A stretch of 64,000 nucleotides of DNA from Aliitabrizicola sp041905595 (GCA_041905595.1 JAYRKT010000025.1:4865-68864), one strand, 5' to 3'; shown: positions 16,779 through 25,900, numbered from the stretch's first letter. A program made the numbers and translations. Notes: generated from the letters alone by a model not told the origin.

Positions 16779-17540
16779 ATGACAAGCAATCGCGGAACCC
16801 CTCTGGTCGAAATGCGCGACATCTCGATCGCGTTCGGCGGGATCAAGGCGGTCGACCATGTTTCGGTCGACCTCTATCCTGGCGAGGTCGTGGGCCTGCT
16901 CGGCCATAACGGCGCCGGCAAATCGACCCTGATCAAGTGCCTTTCGGGCGCCTATCACGCAGATGCCGGAGAGATCTTCATCAATGGTCAAAAGGTCAAC
17001 ATCAGCAATCCGCGCGATGCGCGGGCGCTGAACATCGAGACGATCTACCAGACGCTTGCGCTGGCGGATAACCTTGATGCGGCCTCGAACCTGTTCCTCG
17101 GGCGAGAATTGGTCACGCCATTGGGTTTCGTCGATGATTCCCAGATGGAGGCCGAGACACGCAAGATAATGGGGCGGCTGAACCCCAATTTCCGCAAGTT
17201 CAAGGAACCGGTTTCGGCCCTGTCCGGCGGTCAGCGGCAGTCGGTCGCCATCGCCCGCGCGGTCTATTTCAACGCCAAGATCCTGATCATGGACGAACCC
17301 ACTGCAGCCCTCGGCCCGCACGAGACGCAGATGGTGTCGGAACTGATCCAGGAGCTGAAGCGCCAGGGTCTGGGCATCTTCCTGATCGAACACGACATCC
17401 ACAACGTGATGAAACTGTGCGATCGGGCCGTGGTGATGAAGAACGGTCAGAGGGTCGGAACGGTCAACGTCAACGAGGTGACCGACGACGACATCCTCGG
17501 CATGATCATCATGGGCAAGAAGCCCCCGCAGGCCGTGTGA
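16779..17540 (+). CDS. xylG: D-xylose ABC transporter, ATP-binding protein (single-domain form)
   Basis: 253 aa from ATG 16779, which has the AGAGGGG site 8 nt upstream; the ATG at 16761 lacks one. It is a single ABC domain with Walker A GHNGAGKST (42-50), signature LSGGQ (148-152) and Walker B ILIMDEPT (168-175). Enterobacterial XylG is about 510 aa with two fused ABC domains; here there is one, so the transporter presumably uses a homodimer. Such short sugar ATPases are common in Alphaproteobacteria. Stop and next start overlap as TGATG at 17538-17542. Confidence 0.92.
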   Translation: MTSNRGTPLVEMRDISIAFGGIKAVDHVSVDLYPGEVVGLLGHNGAGKSTLIKCLSGAYHADAGEIFINGQKVNISNPRDARALNIETIYQTLALADNLDAASNLFLGRELVTPLGFVDDSQMEAETRKIMGRLNPNFRKFKEPVSALSGGQRQSVAIARAVYFNAKILIMDEPTAALGPHETQMVSELIQELKRQGLGIFLIEHDIHNVMKLCDRAVVMKNGQRVGTVNVNEVTDDDILGMIIMGKKPPQAV

Positions 17541-18976
17541 TGTACATCGGTCTGGATCTGGGAACCTCGGGCATCAAAGGGGTTCTCATCGACGATGCGC
17601 AGAAGGTCGTGGCGGAAGCCACGGCCCCTCTGAGCGTATCGCGGCCCCATGAAGGCTGGAGCGAGCAATCGCCTGCCGACTGGATCGCCGCGGCCGAGGC
17701 GGTGATGGACCAGCTTGCCGCACATGGCCTGAGCAAGTTGCGCGGTATCGGTCTGTCGGGTCAGATGCATGGCGCAACGCTGCTGGATGCTGCCGATGAG
17801 GTTCTGAGACCCTGCATCCTGTGGAACGACACACGCAGTCATGAAGAAGCGGCAGAGCTGGATGGCGATCCTCTGTTCCGCCGCCTGACAGGCAACATCG
17901 TCTTTCCCGGCTTCACGGCGCCCAAACTGCTGTGGGTCGAACGGAATGAACCGCAGATCCGCGAGCGGGTCGCCAAGGTATTGCTGCCAAAGGACTATCT
18001 GCGGCTTTGGCTGACTGGCGAGCATGTCGCCGAAATGTCGGACGCCGCCGGGACAAGCTGGCTGAACACTGGCCGCCGCGACTGGTCCGACGAGTTGCTT
18101 GCCGCGACGGGTCTTGACCGTGCCGCGATGCCGCGGCTGGTCGAAGGGTCGCAGGTTTCGGGTACAGTGCGGGGGCCGCTGGCGGCACGATGGGGGATGC
18201 CTGCGGGCGTTGTCGTCGCGGGCGGAGGCGGCGACAATGCTGCCTCCGGCGTTGGTGTCGGCGTGGTCCGGGCCGGAGATGCCTTTGTCTCGCTTGGCAC
18301 CTCTGGCGTGCTCTTTGCGGCCAATGATGGCTATCAGCCCGATCCCGCCACGGCCGTCCACACCTTCTGCCATGCGCTGCCCGGGACCTGGCACCAGATG
18401 GGCGTGATCCTTGCGGCGACGGATGCGCTGAACTGGTTTGCCGGGCTGGTTGGTCAGTCCGCTGCAGGCCTGACGGGGGATCTTGGCCGCCTGAAGGCGC
18501 CGGGAAAGACCCTGTTCCTGCCCTATCTGGGGGGTGAGCGCACACCTCTGAATGACTCGGCCATCCGCGGGGCCTTTATCGGGCTGGAGCATGTGACCGA
18601 TCGTGCCGCCGCAACCCGCGCCGTTCTGGAAGGCGTGACCTTTGCCTTCCGCGACTGCCGCGATGCGCTTGCCGCGACCGGTACCCGCTTTGACCGCCTG
18701 CTCGCCGTTGGCGGCGGCTCGCGTTCGGACTACTGGCTGAAGGCGATTGCCACGGCGCTTGGGTGCCCGGTGCAGTTGCCGGTCGCAGGTGACTTCGGCG
18801 GCGCCTTTGGCGCCGCTCGGCTCGGCCTCATGGCTGCGACCGGCGCCGGGGCCGAGATCGCGACCCTGCCCGCCATCGCCCGCACGATCGACCCTGATCC
18901 TGCACTGACCTCCGCCTTCGACGCGGGGCATGCCCGCTACCGTGCTTCGCAATCTGCCATCAAGGGACTGACATGA
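17540..18976 (+). CDS. xylB: Xylulokinase
   Basis: 478 aa from ATG 17540, overlapping the xylG stop by one base. It is a FGGY-family kinase: MYIGLDLGTSGIKGVLID at the N-terminus, GIGLSGQMHGATLLD, LWNDTRSHEEA, GGGGDNAASGVGVG and the C-terminal FDRLLAVGGGSRSDYW and FGGAFGAARLG. It phosphorylates D-xylulose to D-xylulose 5-phosphate for the pentose phosphate pathway. It overlaps xylA by four bases (ATGA at 18973-18976). Confidence 0.95.
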   Translation: MYIGLDLGTSGIKGVLIDDAQKVVAEATAPLSVSRPHEGWSEQSPADWIAAAEAVMDQLAAHGLSKLRGIGLSGQMHGATLLDAADEVLRPCILWNDTRSHEEAAELDGDPLFRRLTGNIVFPGFTAPKLLWVERNEPQIRERVAKVLLPKDYLRLWLTGEHVAEMSDAAGTSWLNTGRRDWSDELLAATGLDRAAMPRLVEGSQVSGTVRGPLAARWGMPAGVVVAGGGGDNAASGVGVGVVRAGDAFVSLGTSGVLFAANDGYQPDPATAVHTFCHALPGTWHQMGVILAATDALNWFAGLVGQSAAGLTGDLGRLKAPGKTLFLPYLGGERTPLNDSAIRGAFIGLEHVTDRAAATRAVLEGVTFAFRDCRDALAATGTRFDRLLAVGGGSRSDYWLKAIATALGCPVQLPVAGDFGGAFGAARLGLMAATGAGAEIATLPAIARTIDPDPALTSAFDAGHARYRASQSAIKGLT

Positions 18977-20277
18977 GCGACTTCTTCAAAGACATTCCGG
19001 CCATCAGCTATGTCGGACCCGATTCCGACGCCGAGTTCGGATTCAAGCACTATAACAAGGACGAAGTCGTTCTGGGCAAGCGTCTGGAAGACCACCTGCG
19101 TTTTGCCGCGGCCTGGTGGCACAGCTTCGCCTGGGAAGGGGGCGATCCCTTCGGCGGCCAGACATTCGTTCGTCCCTGGCATCCGCAGGATTCGATGAAG
19201 AATGCCCGGATCAAGGCCGACGTGGCCTTCGAGATGTTCCGCATCCTCGACGTGCCCTATTACTGCTGGCACGATGCCGACGTTCGCCCCGAGACCGGCA
19301 ATTTCGCCGATAACCTCAAGACGCTGAACGAAATCACCGACTACATGCTGGAAAAGCAGGTGCAGACCGGCGTCAAACTGCTCTGGGGCACGGCGAACCT
19401 GTTCAGCCATCGTCGCTGGATGGCTGGTGCCTCGACCAACCCCGATCCGGAGGTCTTTGCTTTTGCCGCCGCGACAGTGAAGTCTTGCCTCGATGCCACC
19501 CACAAGATGGGCGGCGAGAACTACGTCCTTTGGGGCGGGCGTGAGGGGTACGAAACCCTGCTGAACACCGACATGAAGCAGGAGCTGGACCACATGGGCC
19601 GCTTCCTGAACATGGTCGTCGACTACAAGCACAAGATCGGTTTCAAAGGCACGATCCTGGTCGAACCGAAACCGCAGGAGCCGTCGAAGCACCAGTATGA
19701 CTACGACGCCGCCACCTGCTTCGGCTTCTTGCAGAAATACGGGCTGGAAAAGGAAGTGAAGCTGAACCTCGAACAGGGGCACGCTATCCTGGCCGGCCAC
19801 AGCTTCGAGCACGAAATCGCCACGGCGGCCGCTCTAGGCGTGTTCGGGTCAATCGACATGAACCGCAACGATTACCAATCGGGCTGGGATACCGACCAGT
19901 TCCCCAACAACGTACCCGAAGTGGCCTTGGCCTACTACGAGATCCTCAAGGCCGGCGGGTTCACCACCGGCGGCACCAACTTCGATGCCAAGATCCGTCG
20001 TCAGTCGATCGACCCGGCTGATCTGATCCTTGCGCATATGGGCGCCATGGATGTCTGTGCCCGCGGGCTGAAGGCGGCGGCGGCGCTGCTAGACTCCGGA
20101 GAAATGGAAGCGGCGAAGAAAGCGCGCTACTCAGGCTGGGATACGCCGGCGGCAAAGGCGATGCTGGGCTCGAGCCTGGATGCCATCGCGGCCGAAGTGC
20201 TGGCCAAGGACATCCGCCCCGAGCCGCGCTCTGGTCGGCAGGAGCGGCTGGAGAACCTCTGGAACCGCTACGTCTGA
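18973..20277 (+). CDS. xylA: Xylose isomerase
   Basis: 434 aa, normal length for the class II enzyme. Family blocks include AWWHSFAWEGGDPFGGQT, YYCWHDADVRPETGNFADNL, WGGREGYETLLNTDMKQELD, VEPKPQEPSKHQYDYD with metal-binding Glu, NLEQGHAILAGHSFEHE and GSIDMNRNDYQSGWDTDQFP with the metal-site Asp/His residues. It converts D-xylose to D-xylulose in the cytoplasm using divalent metal. It is translationally coupled to xylB. A GC-rich hairpin follows the stop. Confidence 0.96.
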   Translation: MSDFFKDIPAISYVGPDSDAEFGFKHYNKDEVVLGKRLEDHLRFAAAWWHSFAWEGGDPFGGQTFVRPWHPQDSMKNARIKADVAFEMFRILDVPYYCWHDADVRPETGNFADNLKTLNEITDYMLEKQVQTGVKLLWGTANLFSHRRWMAGASTNPDPEVFAFAAATVKSCLDATHKMGGENYVLWGGREGYETLLNTDMKQELDHMGRFLNMVVDYKHKIGFKGTILVEPKPQEPSKHQYDYDAATCFGFLQKYGLEKEVKLNLEQGHAILAGHSFEHEIATAAALGVFGSIDMNRNDYQSGWDTDQFPNNVPEVALAYYEILKAGGFTTGGTNFDAKIRRQSIDPADLILAHMGAMDVCARGLKAAAALLDSGEMEAAKKARYSGWDTPAAKAMLGSSLDAIAAEVLAKDIRPEPRSGRQERLENLWNRYV

Positions 20278-20296
20278 CCTCTATAACAGCGTAAAG

Positions 20297-20322
20297 GGGC
20301 GGCGGTCGTCGGGCCGCCGCCC
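20297..20322 (+). terminator. Hairpin after xylA
   Basis: GGGCGGCGG / CCGCCGCCC, a 9-bp stem with 8-nt loop, sits between xylA and the aldo-keto reductase gene. There is no U-tract, so it more probably stabilises or attenuates than fully terminates. Confidence 0.45.
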
Positions 20323-20343
20323 GCACCATTCCGGGAGAGCCGC

Positions 20344-21375
20344 ATGACCTACATCCCCGCCGCCGACCGCTACGAGCGGATGATTTACCGCCGCTGCGGG
20401 GCATCCGGGCTGAAGCTGCCCGCGATTTCACTGGGTCTGTGGCACAACTTCGGCCACGATACGCCGCACCAGACAAAGCGGGCGATCTGCCAGGCGGCCT
20501 TCGATCACGGGATTACCCATTTCGACCTTGCCAACAACTACGGCCCCCCGCCCGGCAGCGCGGAAGAGGCGTTTGGCGAGATCCTGAAGGCCGATTTCCG
20601 CGGACTTAGAGACGAAATCATCATCTCCTCGAAGGCCGGCTACCTGATGTGGGATGGCCCCTATGGCGAATGGGGCAGCCGCAAGTATCTGATCGCGTCC
20701 TGCGACCAGTCGCTGAAGCGGATGGGTGTGGATTACGTCGATATCTTCTATTCGCACCGGTTCGACCCTGACACGCCCCTCGAAGAGACGATGATGGCGC
20801 TGGACCATATCGTTCGCTCGGGCAGGGCGCTTTATGTGGGGCTGTCGTCCTACAACTCGGAAAAGACCCGCGCGGCTGCGGCGATCCTGAAGGATCTCGG
20901 CACCCCGTGCGTGATTCACCAGCCGAGCTACAACATCCTCAATCGTTGGGTCGAAACCGACGGGCTCAAGACCACGCTGAAGGAGCTTGGCATCGGGTCC
21001 ATTGCCTTTACGCCGCTGGCGCAGGGGATCCTGACCGGCAAGTACCTGAAAGGCGTGCCGGAAGGCAGTCGCGCATCGCAGGGAAAGAGCCTCGACCCGA
21101 CTATCATCACGCCGCGCGCAATCGAGTCGGTGAAAAAGCTCGATACGATGGCCAAGGCACGTGGCCAGACGCTGGCCCAACTGGCGTTGGCCTGGGTCCT
21201 GCGGGAAGGGGGCATCACCTCGGCGCTCATCGGGGCGTCCAGACCGGAACAGGTCGTGGATTGTGCGGGGACGATCGCCAATCTTGACTTCACGGCCGAG
21301 GAACTTGCCCGGATCGACCAGATCGCGGAAGAGAAGGACGTGAACCTCTGGGCAAAATCCTCGCAAACGGAATAA
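20344..21375 (+). CDS. Aldo/keto reductase, YghZ (L-glyceraldehyde 3-phosphate reductase)-like
   Basis: 343 aa. The sequence MIYRRCGASGLKLPAISLGLWHNFG and HFDLANNYGPPPGSAEEAFG is characteristic of the YghZ/AKR14 group; the catalytic Tyr is in NNYG, Lys in ISSKAGYLMWDGPYG and His in IFYSHRFDPDTP. The NADP-binding C-terminal end reads SALIGASRPEQVVD. It lies 66 bp downstream of xylA on the same strand and is probably part of the xylose transcript, where it could reduce a sugar aldehyde or detoxify methylglyoxal. Enzyme family is secure; substrate is not. Confidence 0.9.
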   Translation: MTYIPAADRYERMIYRRCGASGLKLPAISLGLWHNFGHDTPHQTKRAICQAAFDHGITHFDLANNYGPPPGSAEEAFGEILKADFRGLRDEIIISSKAGYLMWDGPYGEWGSRKYLIASCDQSLKRMGVDYVDIFYSHRFDPDTPLEETMMALDHIVRSGRALYVGLSSYNSEKTRAAAAILKDLGTPCVIHQPSYNILNRWVETDGLKTTLKELGIGSIAFTPLAQGILTGKYLKGVPEGSRASQGKSLDPTIITPRAIESVKKLDTMAKARGQTLAQLALAWVLREGGITSALIGASRPEQVVDCAGTIANLDFTAEELARIDQIAEEKDVNLWAKSSQTE

Positions 21376-21445
21376 TGGCGGGATAGACGGAACCTTGGGA
21401 CCGATCTAGCTATTTCATCTGCGGCGGGACAACCGCCCTCGCGAG

Positions 21446-23287
21446 GTGATCCCGATTCCTGTCAACAGCACCGACAACGCTCCGGCTTGGTCTGGCGACT
21501 TCCGCCGGTTCACCCTGACCCAGCTGGCCGCTATTGTCGGTGTCGCAGCCGTTCTGCATATCGCCCATGAGGTGTTTCTGCCGCTGGCGATTGCCATGCT
21601 GATCGCCTTCGCGCTCAGCCCTGCCGTTGCCATGCTGCGACGGGCCGGCATGCCGCAACTGCTGACGGTCCTCTCCGTCGTGGTAGCGGCCTTCGTGGTG
21701 ATTTCGCTTTTCCTTCTGATCGTGGTGGGTCAGCTGGGAGAGCTTGCCACAAACCTTCCGACCTTTCAGGCGAACATCATCACCAAGGTGGATGCGATCC
21801 GGGATGCAGGAAGCGGAAATGGCGCCCTGTCACGCCTCACCGACATGCTGGCCGCCATCAACCAGGAAATCGGCGCGGTCGTCCCTGCGCCAGCCGATTC
21901 TTCGATCCCGCCTGCACATCCTCGGCAGCCCCTGCCGGTCGAGATCGTCGAATCCCAGCATCCCCTCGAACTCTTGTCGAGCCTTGTCCTGCCGCTCATC
22001 AGCCCGGTCGCGACGATAGGTCTGGTGTTCGTGGTGGTGATCTTCATGCTGCTCGAGCAGGACGAGCTGCGCGACAGGTTCATCCGTCTGGTCGGGTCCA
22101 ACGACCTGCACAGGACAACTGAGCTTCTGGAAGAGGCGGGCGGCCGGGTCGCCAACTACCTGGTGATGCAGCTTCTGGTGAACACGATCTATGCCCTGCC
22201 GATCGGCATCGGGTTGTGGTTCATCGGCGTTCCCAATGCGCTGCTGTGGGGGATGCTGACCCTGGTCCTGCGCTTTGTGCCCTATATCGGGTCGGTCCTG
22301 GCGGCGGCCTTTCCGCTGTTTCTGGCTTTCGCAGTGTCTCCGGGATGGGAGGCCGTGCTGTGGACAGCCGCACTTTTCGGTATGGTCGAGCTTGTCACCA
22401 GCAACGTGATCGAACCTTGGCTCTACGGCTCGCGCACCGGGGTCAGCCCGCTGGCCATCATCATCGCCGCGATCTTCTGGACGTTCATCTGGGGGACGCC
22501 CGGACTTGTTCTGTCCACGCCGCTGACGGTCTGCCTTGTGGTCCTCGGGCGGCATGTTCCGCAGTTCGAACTGTTCGGCATCCTCTTCGGCGATGAGCCG
22601 GTGCTTGAGCCCAAGGCGAGACTCTACCAACGCCTCCTGGCCGGCGATGCGGTCGAGGCGACGAGTCGGGCCGAGGAAGAGCTGGAAGAGATGCCGCTGG
22701 CCGATTTCTACGAAAAGGTTGGACTGCCGGCGCTGCAACTGGGTCAGCTTGACCTAGATCGCGGATTGCTGACGGCAGAACAGCAAGACCGGCTTGCCAG
22801 CGCTGCGATGGCGATGATCGAGGATCTCGAAATCGTGGCGACCGAGGAACTTGCGGCTCGCGTGGGGGCCGTGAATACCGGGGTGAAGGTCGTCTGCATC
22901 GGGGGGCGGAGCAGGCTGGACGAAGTCTCTGCAGCCATACTGGCGCAAACCCTTCGGTCCTACGGTATCGACGGCCAAGTTCAGTCGAGGCTGGGCCTGA
23001 CGACAGGGCGCAGCCACCCGTCGGATTTCGCCGGTGCACATTGCGTCATGCTGTGTTTTCTTGACCCCAATCCGTCGCGGGTTTCGCTGATCCACTTGCG
23101 CCGGCTGCGCGCCGCCGCGCCGAACCTGCGTATCGGGGTCGTCCTTTGGCAGTTCGAGCACGGAGCCGGGCCGCAAAGCGCGCCCGCGAAACAGCGTGAG
23201 GCAAAGCAGCTGGGCGCCGACTTTGTGGCTACGGATCGCGCGGGGATCGTTGCCCAGGTCGTTCCCGACGAGCCAGAGTCAGTCTGA
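21446..23287 (+). CDS. AI-2E/PerM family transporter with a long C-terminal cytoplasmic domain
   Basis: 613 aa from GTG 21446; only a poor GCGAGG precedes it. Residues 1-390 are the AI-2E_transport/PerM membrane domain (about eight helices; ALLWGMLTLVLRFVPYIGSVLAA and SNVIEPWLYGSRTGVSPLAI are typical). Residues about 390-613 form a soluble extension with a Rossmann-like region (TGVKVVCIGGRSRLDEVSAA, LRRLRAAAPNLRIGVVLW, KQLGADFVATD) that resembles a receiver or B12-binding fold. Despite the family name, most members are not proven AI-2 transporters. The 3' end overlaps ubiG on the other strand by 9 bp. Confidence 0.85.
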   Translation: MIPIPVNSTDNAPAWSGDFRRFTLTQLAAIVGVAAVLHIAHEVFLPLAIAMLIAFALSPAVAMLRRAGMPQLLTVLSVVVAAFVVISLFLLIVVGQLGELATNLPTFQANIITKVDAIRDAGSGNGALSRLTDMLAAINQEIGAVVPAPADSSIPPAHPRQPLPVEIVESQHPLELLSSLVLPLISPVATIGLVFVVVIFMLLEQDELRDRFIRLVGSNDLHRTTELLEEAGGRVANYLVMQLLVNTIYALPIGIGLWFIGVPNALLWGMLTLVLRFVPYIGSVLAAAFPLFLAFAVSPGWEAVLWTAALFGMVELVTSNVIEPWLYGSRTGVSPLAIIIAAIFWTFIWGTPGLVLSTPLTVCLVVLGRHVPQFELFGILFGDEPVLEPKARLYQRLLAGDAVEATSRAEEELEEMPLADFYEKVGLPALQLGQLDLDRGLLTAEQQDRLASAAMAMIEDLEIVATEELAARVGAVNTGVKVVCIGGRSRLDEVSAAILAQTLRSYGIDGQVQSRLGLTTGRSHPSDFAGAHCVMLCFLDPNPSRVSLIHLRRLRAAAPNLRIGVVLWQFEHGAGPQSAPAKQREAKQLGADFVATDRAGIVAQVVPDEPESV

Positions 23288-24037
23288 CAGCGGGCTGGCC
23301 TGGCGCTTCACGCTTGATGTGACGTAATTCACCGAAAGATCGCGAGACGACAGGCTCCAGCTCCAGCTGAGCGGGTTGAACACCATGCCCTTGCGATCGA
23401 CCGGATCAAGCCCGGCCTTGCGGATCAGATCGTAAAGCTCGTCCGGGGTGATGAACTTTGCCCAGTCATGCGTGCCCTTTGGCAGCCAGCGCATCACCTG
23501 TTCGGCCCCGATGATCGCCATGAGATAGCTTTTCGGGTTGCGGTTCAGGGTAGAGCAGATCATCAGTCCGCCCGGTTTCAGCAGCGTCTGGCAGGCGGTG
23601 AGATAGGCCAGTGGGTCGGCGACATGCTCGACCACTTCCATGTTCAGGACAACGTCGAAGCGCTCGCCTGCCGCTGCCAGATCCTCGGCCGCGGTGTGGC
23701 GATAGTCAATCGACAGGCCCGACTGCTCGGCGTGGAGTCGGGCAACCGGAATGTTGCGCGCCGCCGCGTCGGCACCAACGACCTCGGCCCCAAGGCGGGC
23801 CATCGGTTCGGACAACAGCCCGCCGCCACAGCCGATATCGAGCAGGCGCAGACCGGTAAAGGGATGGGGCGCGGTCAGGTCGCGATCGAACTCCGCTGCG
23901 ATCTGCGTGGTGATGTAGTCCAGCCTGCAGGGATTCAGCATGTGCAGCGGCTTGAACTTGCCGTTCGGGTCCCACCATTCGGCGGCCATCGCTTCGAATT
24001 TAGCGACTTCGCCGGGGTCGATGGTGCTGACGGACAT
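23279..24037 (-). CDS. ubiG: Ubiquinone biosynthesis O-methyltransferase UbiG
   Basis: 252 aa from ATG 24037 (AGGAAA site upstream; a longer frame to 24073 lacks family residues). SAM-binding motif LLDIGCGGGLLSEPMARLGA plus UbiG-specific FEAMAAEWWDPNGKFKPLHMLNP, YRHTAAEDLA and NRNPKSYLMAIIGAEQVMRWLPKGTHDW. It catalyses both O-methylations of the quinone ring at the membrane surface. It is divergent from the prolyl iminopeptidase gene, with 59 bp between starts. Confidence 0.95.
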   Translation of the reverse strand: MSVSTIDPGEVAKFEAMAAEWWDPNGKFKPLHMLNPCRLDYITTQIAAEFDRDLTAPHPFTGLRLLDIGCGGGLLSEPMARLGAEVVGADAAARNIPVARLHAEQSGLSIDYRHTAAEDLAAAGERFDVVLNMEVVEHVADPLAYLTACQTLLKPGGLMICSTLNRNPKSYLMAIIGAEQVMRWLPKGTHDWAKFITPDELYDLIRKAGLDPVDRKGMVFNPLSWSWSLSSRDLSVNYVTSSVKRQASPLSD

Positions 24038-24082
24038 GGCAATTTCCTGCGTTTGGTTTGTAGCGAGACGCACTTTCGGCGT

Positions 24083-24088
24083 TATATA
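24083..24088 (+). promoter_or_regulatory. TATATA element between ubiG and pip
   Basis: TATATA lies only 8 nt before ATG 24097 of pip. If it is the pip -10, transcription would start at or next to the ATG (leaderless mRNA). No good -35 sits at 17 bp, and the element could instead serve ubiG on the other strand. Confidence 0.25.
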
Positions 24089-24096
24089 GTGCGAAC

Positions 24097-25065
24097 ATGG
24101 ACCAGAGATCAGGCCAAAAGCGCGCAGTCGAGTTCCTTTATCCGCCGATCGAGCCCTTCGATCAGCGCGTGATCGACATGGGCGATGGGCACCGGATCTA
24201 TGTCGAACAATGCGGTCATCCGACCGGAAAGCCGGTGATCGTCCTGCATGGCGGACCCGGCGGCGGCTGCAGCCCGGCGATGCGGCGTTATTTCGATCCC
24301 TCGGTCTATCGGATTGTGCTGTTCGACCAGCGCGGCTGCGGAAGGTCGCGTCCGCATGCCAGTGTCGATGACAACACCACCTGGCATCTCGTCTCGGATA
24401 TCGAGACGATCCGCAGAACGCTTGGCATCGACCGCTGGATGACCTTTGGTGGAAGTTGGGGGGCGACGCTCGCGCTCGTCTACGCCATCACCCATCCCGA
24501 CCGGGTGGAGCACCTGGTCCTGCGCGGGGTCTTCCTGATGACGCAGGACGAACTTCGCTGGTTCTATGGGGGCGGGGCGGGGGCCTTCTATCCCGATCTC
24601 TGGGCGCGTTTCGTCGGACAGATCCCTGAGACCGAACGCGGCGACCTGATCGGCGCCTATCACCGCCGTCTTTTCTCGGGCAACCTGATGGAAGAGACGC
24701 GGTTCGGCCGCGCCTGGGCGAACTGGGAGAACGCGCTTGCTTCGGTCCATTTCGAAGCGGGCCTGGGCGAAAGCCCTGCGGAATATGCGCGCGCCTTTGC
24801 GCGACTGGAGAACCACTATTTCCAGAATGCCGGCTTCCTGCAGCAGGATGGCTGGATCCTGGCGAACCGCGCGCGGATCGAACATATCCCCGCGCATATC
24901 ATCCAGGGCCGCTTCGACATGATCTGCCCGCCGCTGGCGGCATGGAGGCTGAGCCAGGGATGGGCCCAAGCCAACCTGCGGCTCGTGCCGCTGGCCGGGC
25001 ATGCCCTGTCAGAGCCAGGAATAAGCGCGGAGCTTGTCCGCGTGACGGACAGCTTGCGCGGCTGA
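24097..25065 (+). CDS. pip: Prolyl iminopeptidase
   Basis: 322 aa alpha/beta hydrolase of peptidase family S33. Oxyanion motif HGGPGGGCSP, nucleophile in FGGSWGATLAL, acid Asp in IIQGRFDMICPP and His in PLAGHALSEPG are all present. The start MDQRSGQKRAVEFLYPPIEPF fits the family N-terminus. It releases N-terminal proline from small peptides in the cytoplasm. No Shine-Dalgarno is seen right before ATG 24097; see the TATATA element. Confidence 0.93.
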   Translation: MDQRSGQKRAVEFLYPPIEPFDQRVIDMGDGHRIYVEQCGHPTGKPVIVLHGGPGGGCSPAMRRYFDPSVYRIVLFDQRGCGRSRPHASVDDNTTWHLVSDIETIRRTLGIDRWMTFGGSWGATLALVYAITHPDRVEHLVLRGVFLMTQDELRWFYGGGAGAFYPDLWARFVGQIPETERGDLIGAYHRRLFSGNLMEETRFGRAWANWENALASVHFEAGLGESPAEYARAFARLENHYFQNAGFLQQDGWILANRARIEHIPAHIIQGRFDMICPPLAAWRLSQGWAQANLRLVPLAGHALSEPGISAELVRVTDSLRG

Positions 25066-25132
25066 TCCGCCTGTCATCGGCCTGTCACCGTTTCGGGTCT
25101 AGACCCCCGGCAGAGCCATGCGGAGACAGCAG

Positions 25133-25759
25133 ATGACCCAAGCCGGCTACGACCTCGAGGAAGCCTATGAGATCAACGGACCCGAGGATGCCCGCCGCAT
25201 GTACGGCGACTGGGCCGCGACCTATGACGAAAGCTTTGGCGCCGCCTGGGGCTATATCGCCCCTCGTGAGATCGCCGCGATCCTGAAGGCCGAGCTTGCC
25301 GGAGACGAGCCAATCGTCGATGCCGGGGCCGGAACCGGGCTTGTTGGCGAATACCTGCGTGACCTGACGGTCGATGCCTTCGACATCACGCCAGAGATGC
25401 TGGATCAGGCGCGGGCCAAGGGGATCTACCGTGATTGCATCCTTGGCGATCTGACCAAGCCCATCGCTCTTCCCGATGGCGTATATGGCGCGGTTGTTTC
25501 CTGCGGGACGTTCACTCATGGCCATGTCGGCCCGGAGTGTCTGCCGGAACTTCTGCGGATCACCCGCCCCGGAGCGCTATTCGTCTGCGGAACGATCCCG
25601 GCCGTGCTGGACGGCGCGCGCTTCGGGTCTGAACTGGCCATTCTGGTGGCTCAGGGGCGGATCGAGCCAGTACGCTTCCGCGATATCCCGATCTACGAAG
25701 GGGCGAACCATCCGCACCTGGATGATCGCGGGCTGGTGATGGTGTTTCGCAAACGCTGA
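25133..25759 (+). CDS. Class I SAM-dependent methyltransferase
   Basis: 208 aa from ATG 25133 (GGAGA at 25122-25126, 6-nt spacing; the open frame extends five codons further up). SAM motif I is IVDAGAGTGLVGEYL, followed by VDAFDITPEMLDQARAKGIY and the acidic/aromatic block YGAVVSCGTFTHGHVG. The N-terminal AYEINGPEDARRMYGDWAATYD is typical of Williams-Beuren-type small-molecule methyltransferases. The substrate cannot be told. It precedes the rimP operon promoter by about 20 bp. Confidence 0.85.
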   Translation: MTQAGYDLEEAYEINGPEDARRMYGDWAATYDESFGAAWGYIAPREIAAILKAELAGDEPIVDAGAGTGLVGEYLRDLTVDAFDITPEMLDQARAKGIYRDCILGDLTKPIALPDGVYGAVVSCGTFTHGHVGPECLPELLRITRPGALFVCGTIPAVLDGARFGSELAILVAQGRIEPVRFRDIPIYEGANHPHLDDRGLVMVFRKR

Positions 25760-25781
25760 GGCGGTCAGGGCGGAAAACCCC

Positions 25782-25810
25782 TTGTCGATTCGTCGTCAGG
25801 GGACTATATC
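25782..25810 (+). promoter_or_regulatory. Candidate promoter of the rimP-nusA-infB operon
   Basis: TTGTCG at 25782-25787 and TATATC at 25805-25810 with an ideal 17-bp spacer. Transcription would begin near 25817, giving a leader of about 85 nt that contains an intrinsic terminator before rimP. Confidence 0.5.
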
Positions 25811-25860
25811 GCCCTCAACAGCTGTTTCGGGGTCCAAACTCGAGACTACCGAAGGACGCG

Positions 25861-25884
25861 AACGGGCCGCTGCGGCCCGTTTTT
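25861..25884 (+). terminator. Intrinsic terminator/attenuator in the rimP leader
   Basis: 9-bp stem AACGGGCCG / CGGCCCGTT, 3-nt loop, then a run of five T (25880-25884) ending 16 bp before the rimP ATG. It lies downstream of the candidate promoter, so it could release a short leader RNA or attenuate the operon. Alternatively it ends the upstream methyltransferase transcript. Confidence 0.75.
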
Positions 25885-25900
25885 CATTTCTGGGACACCG

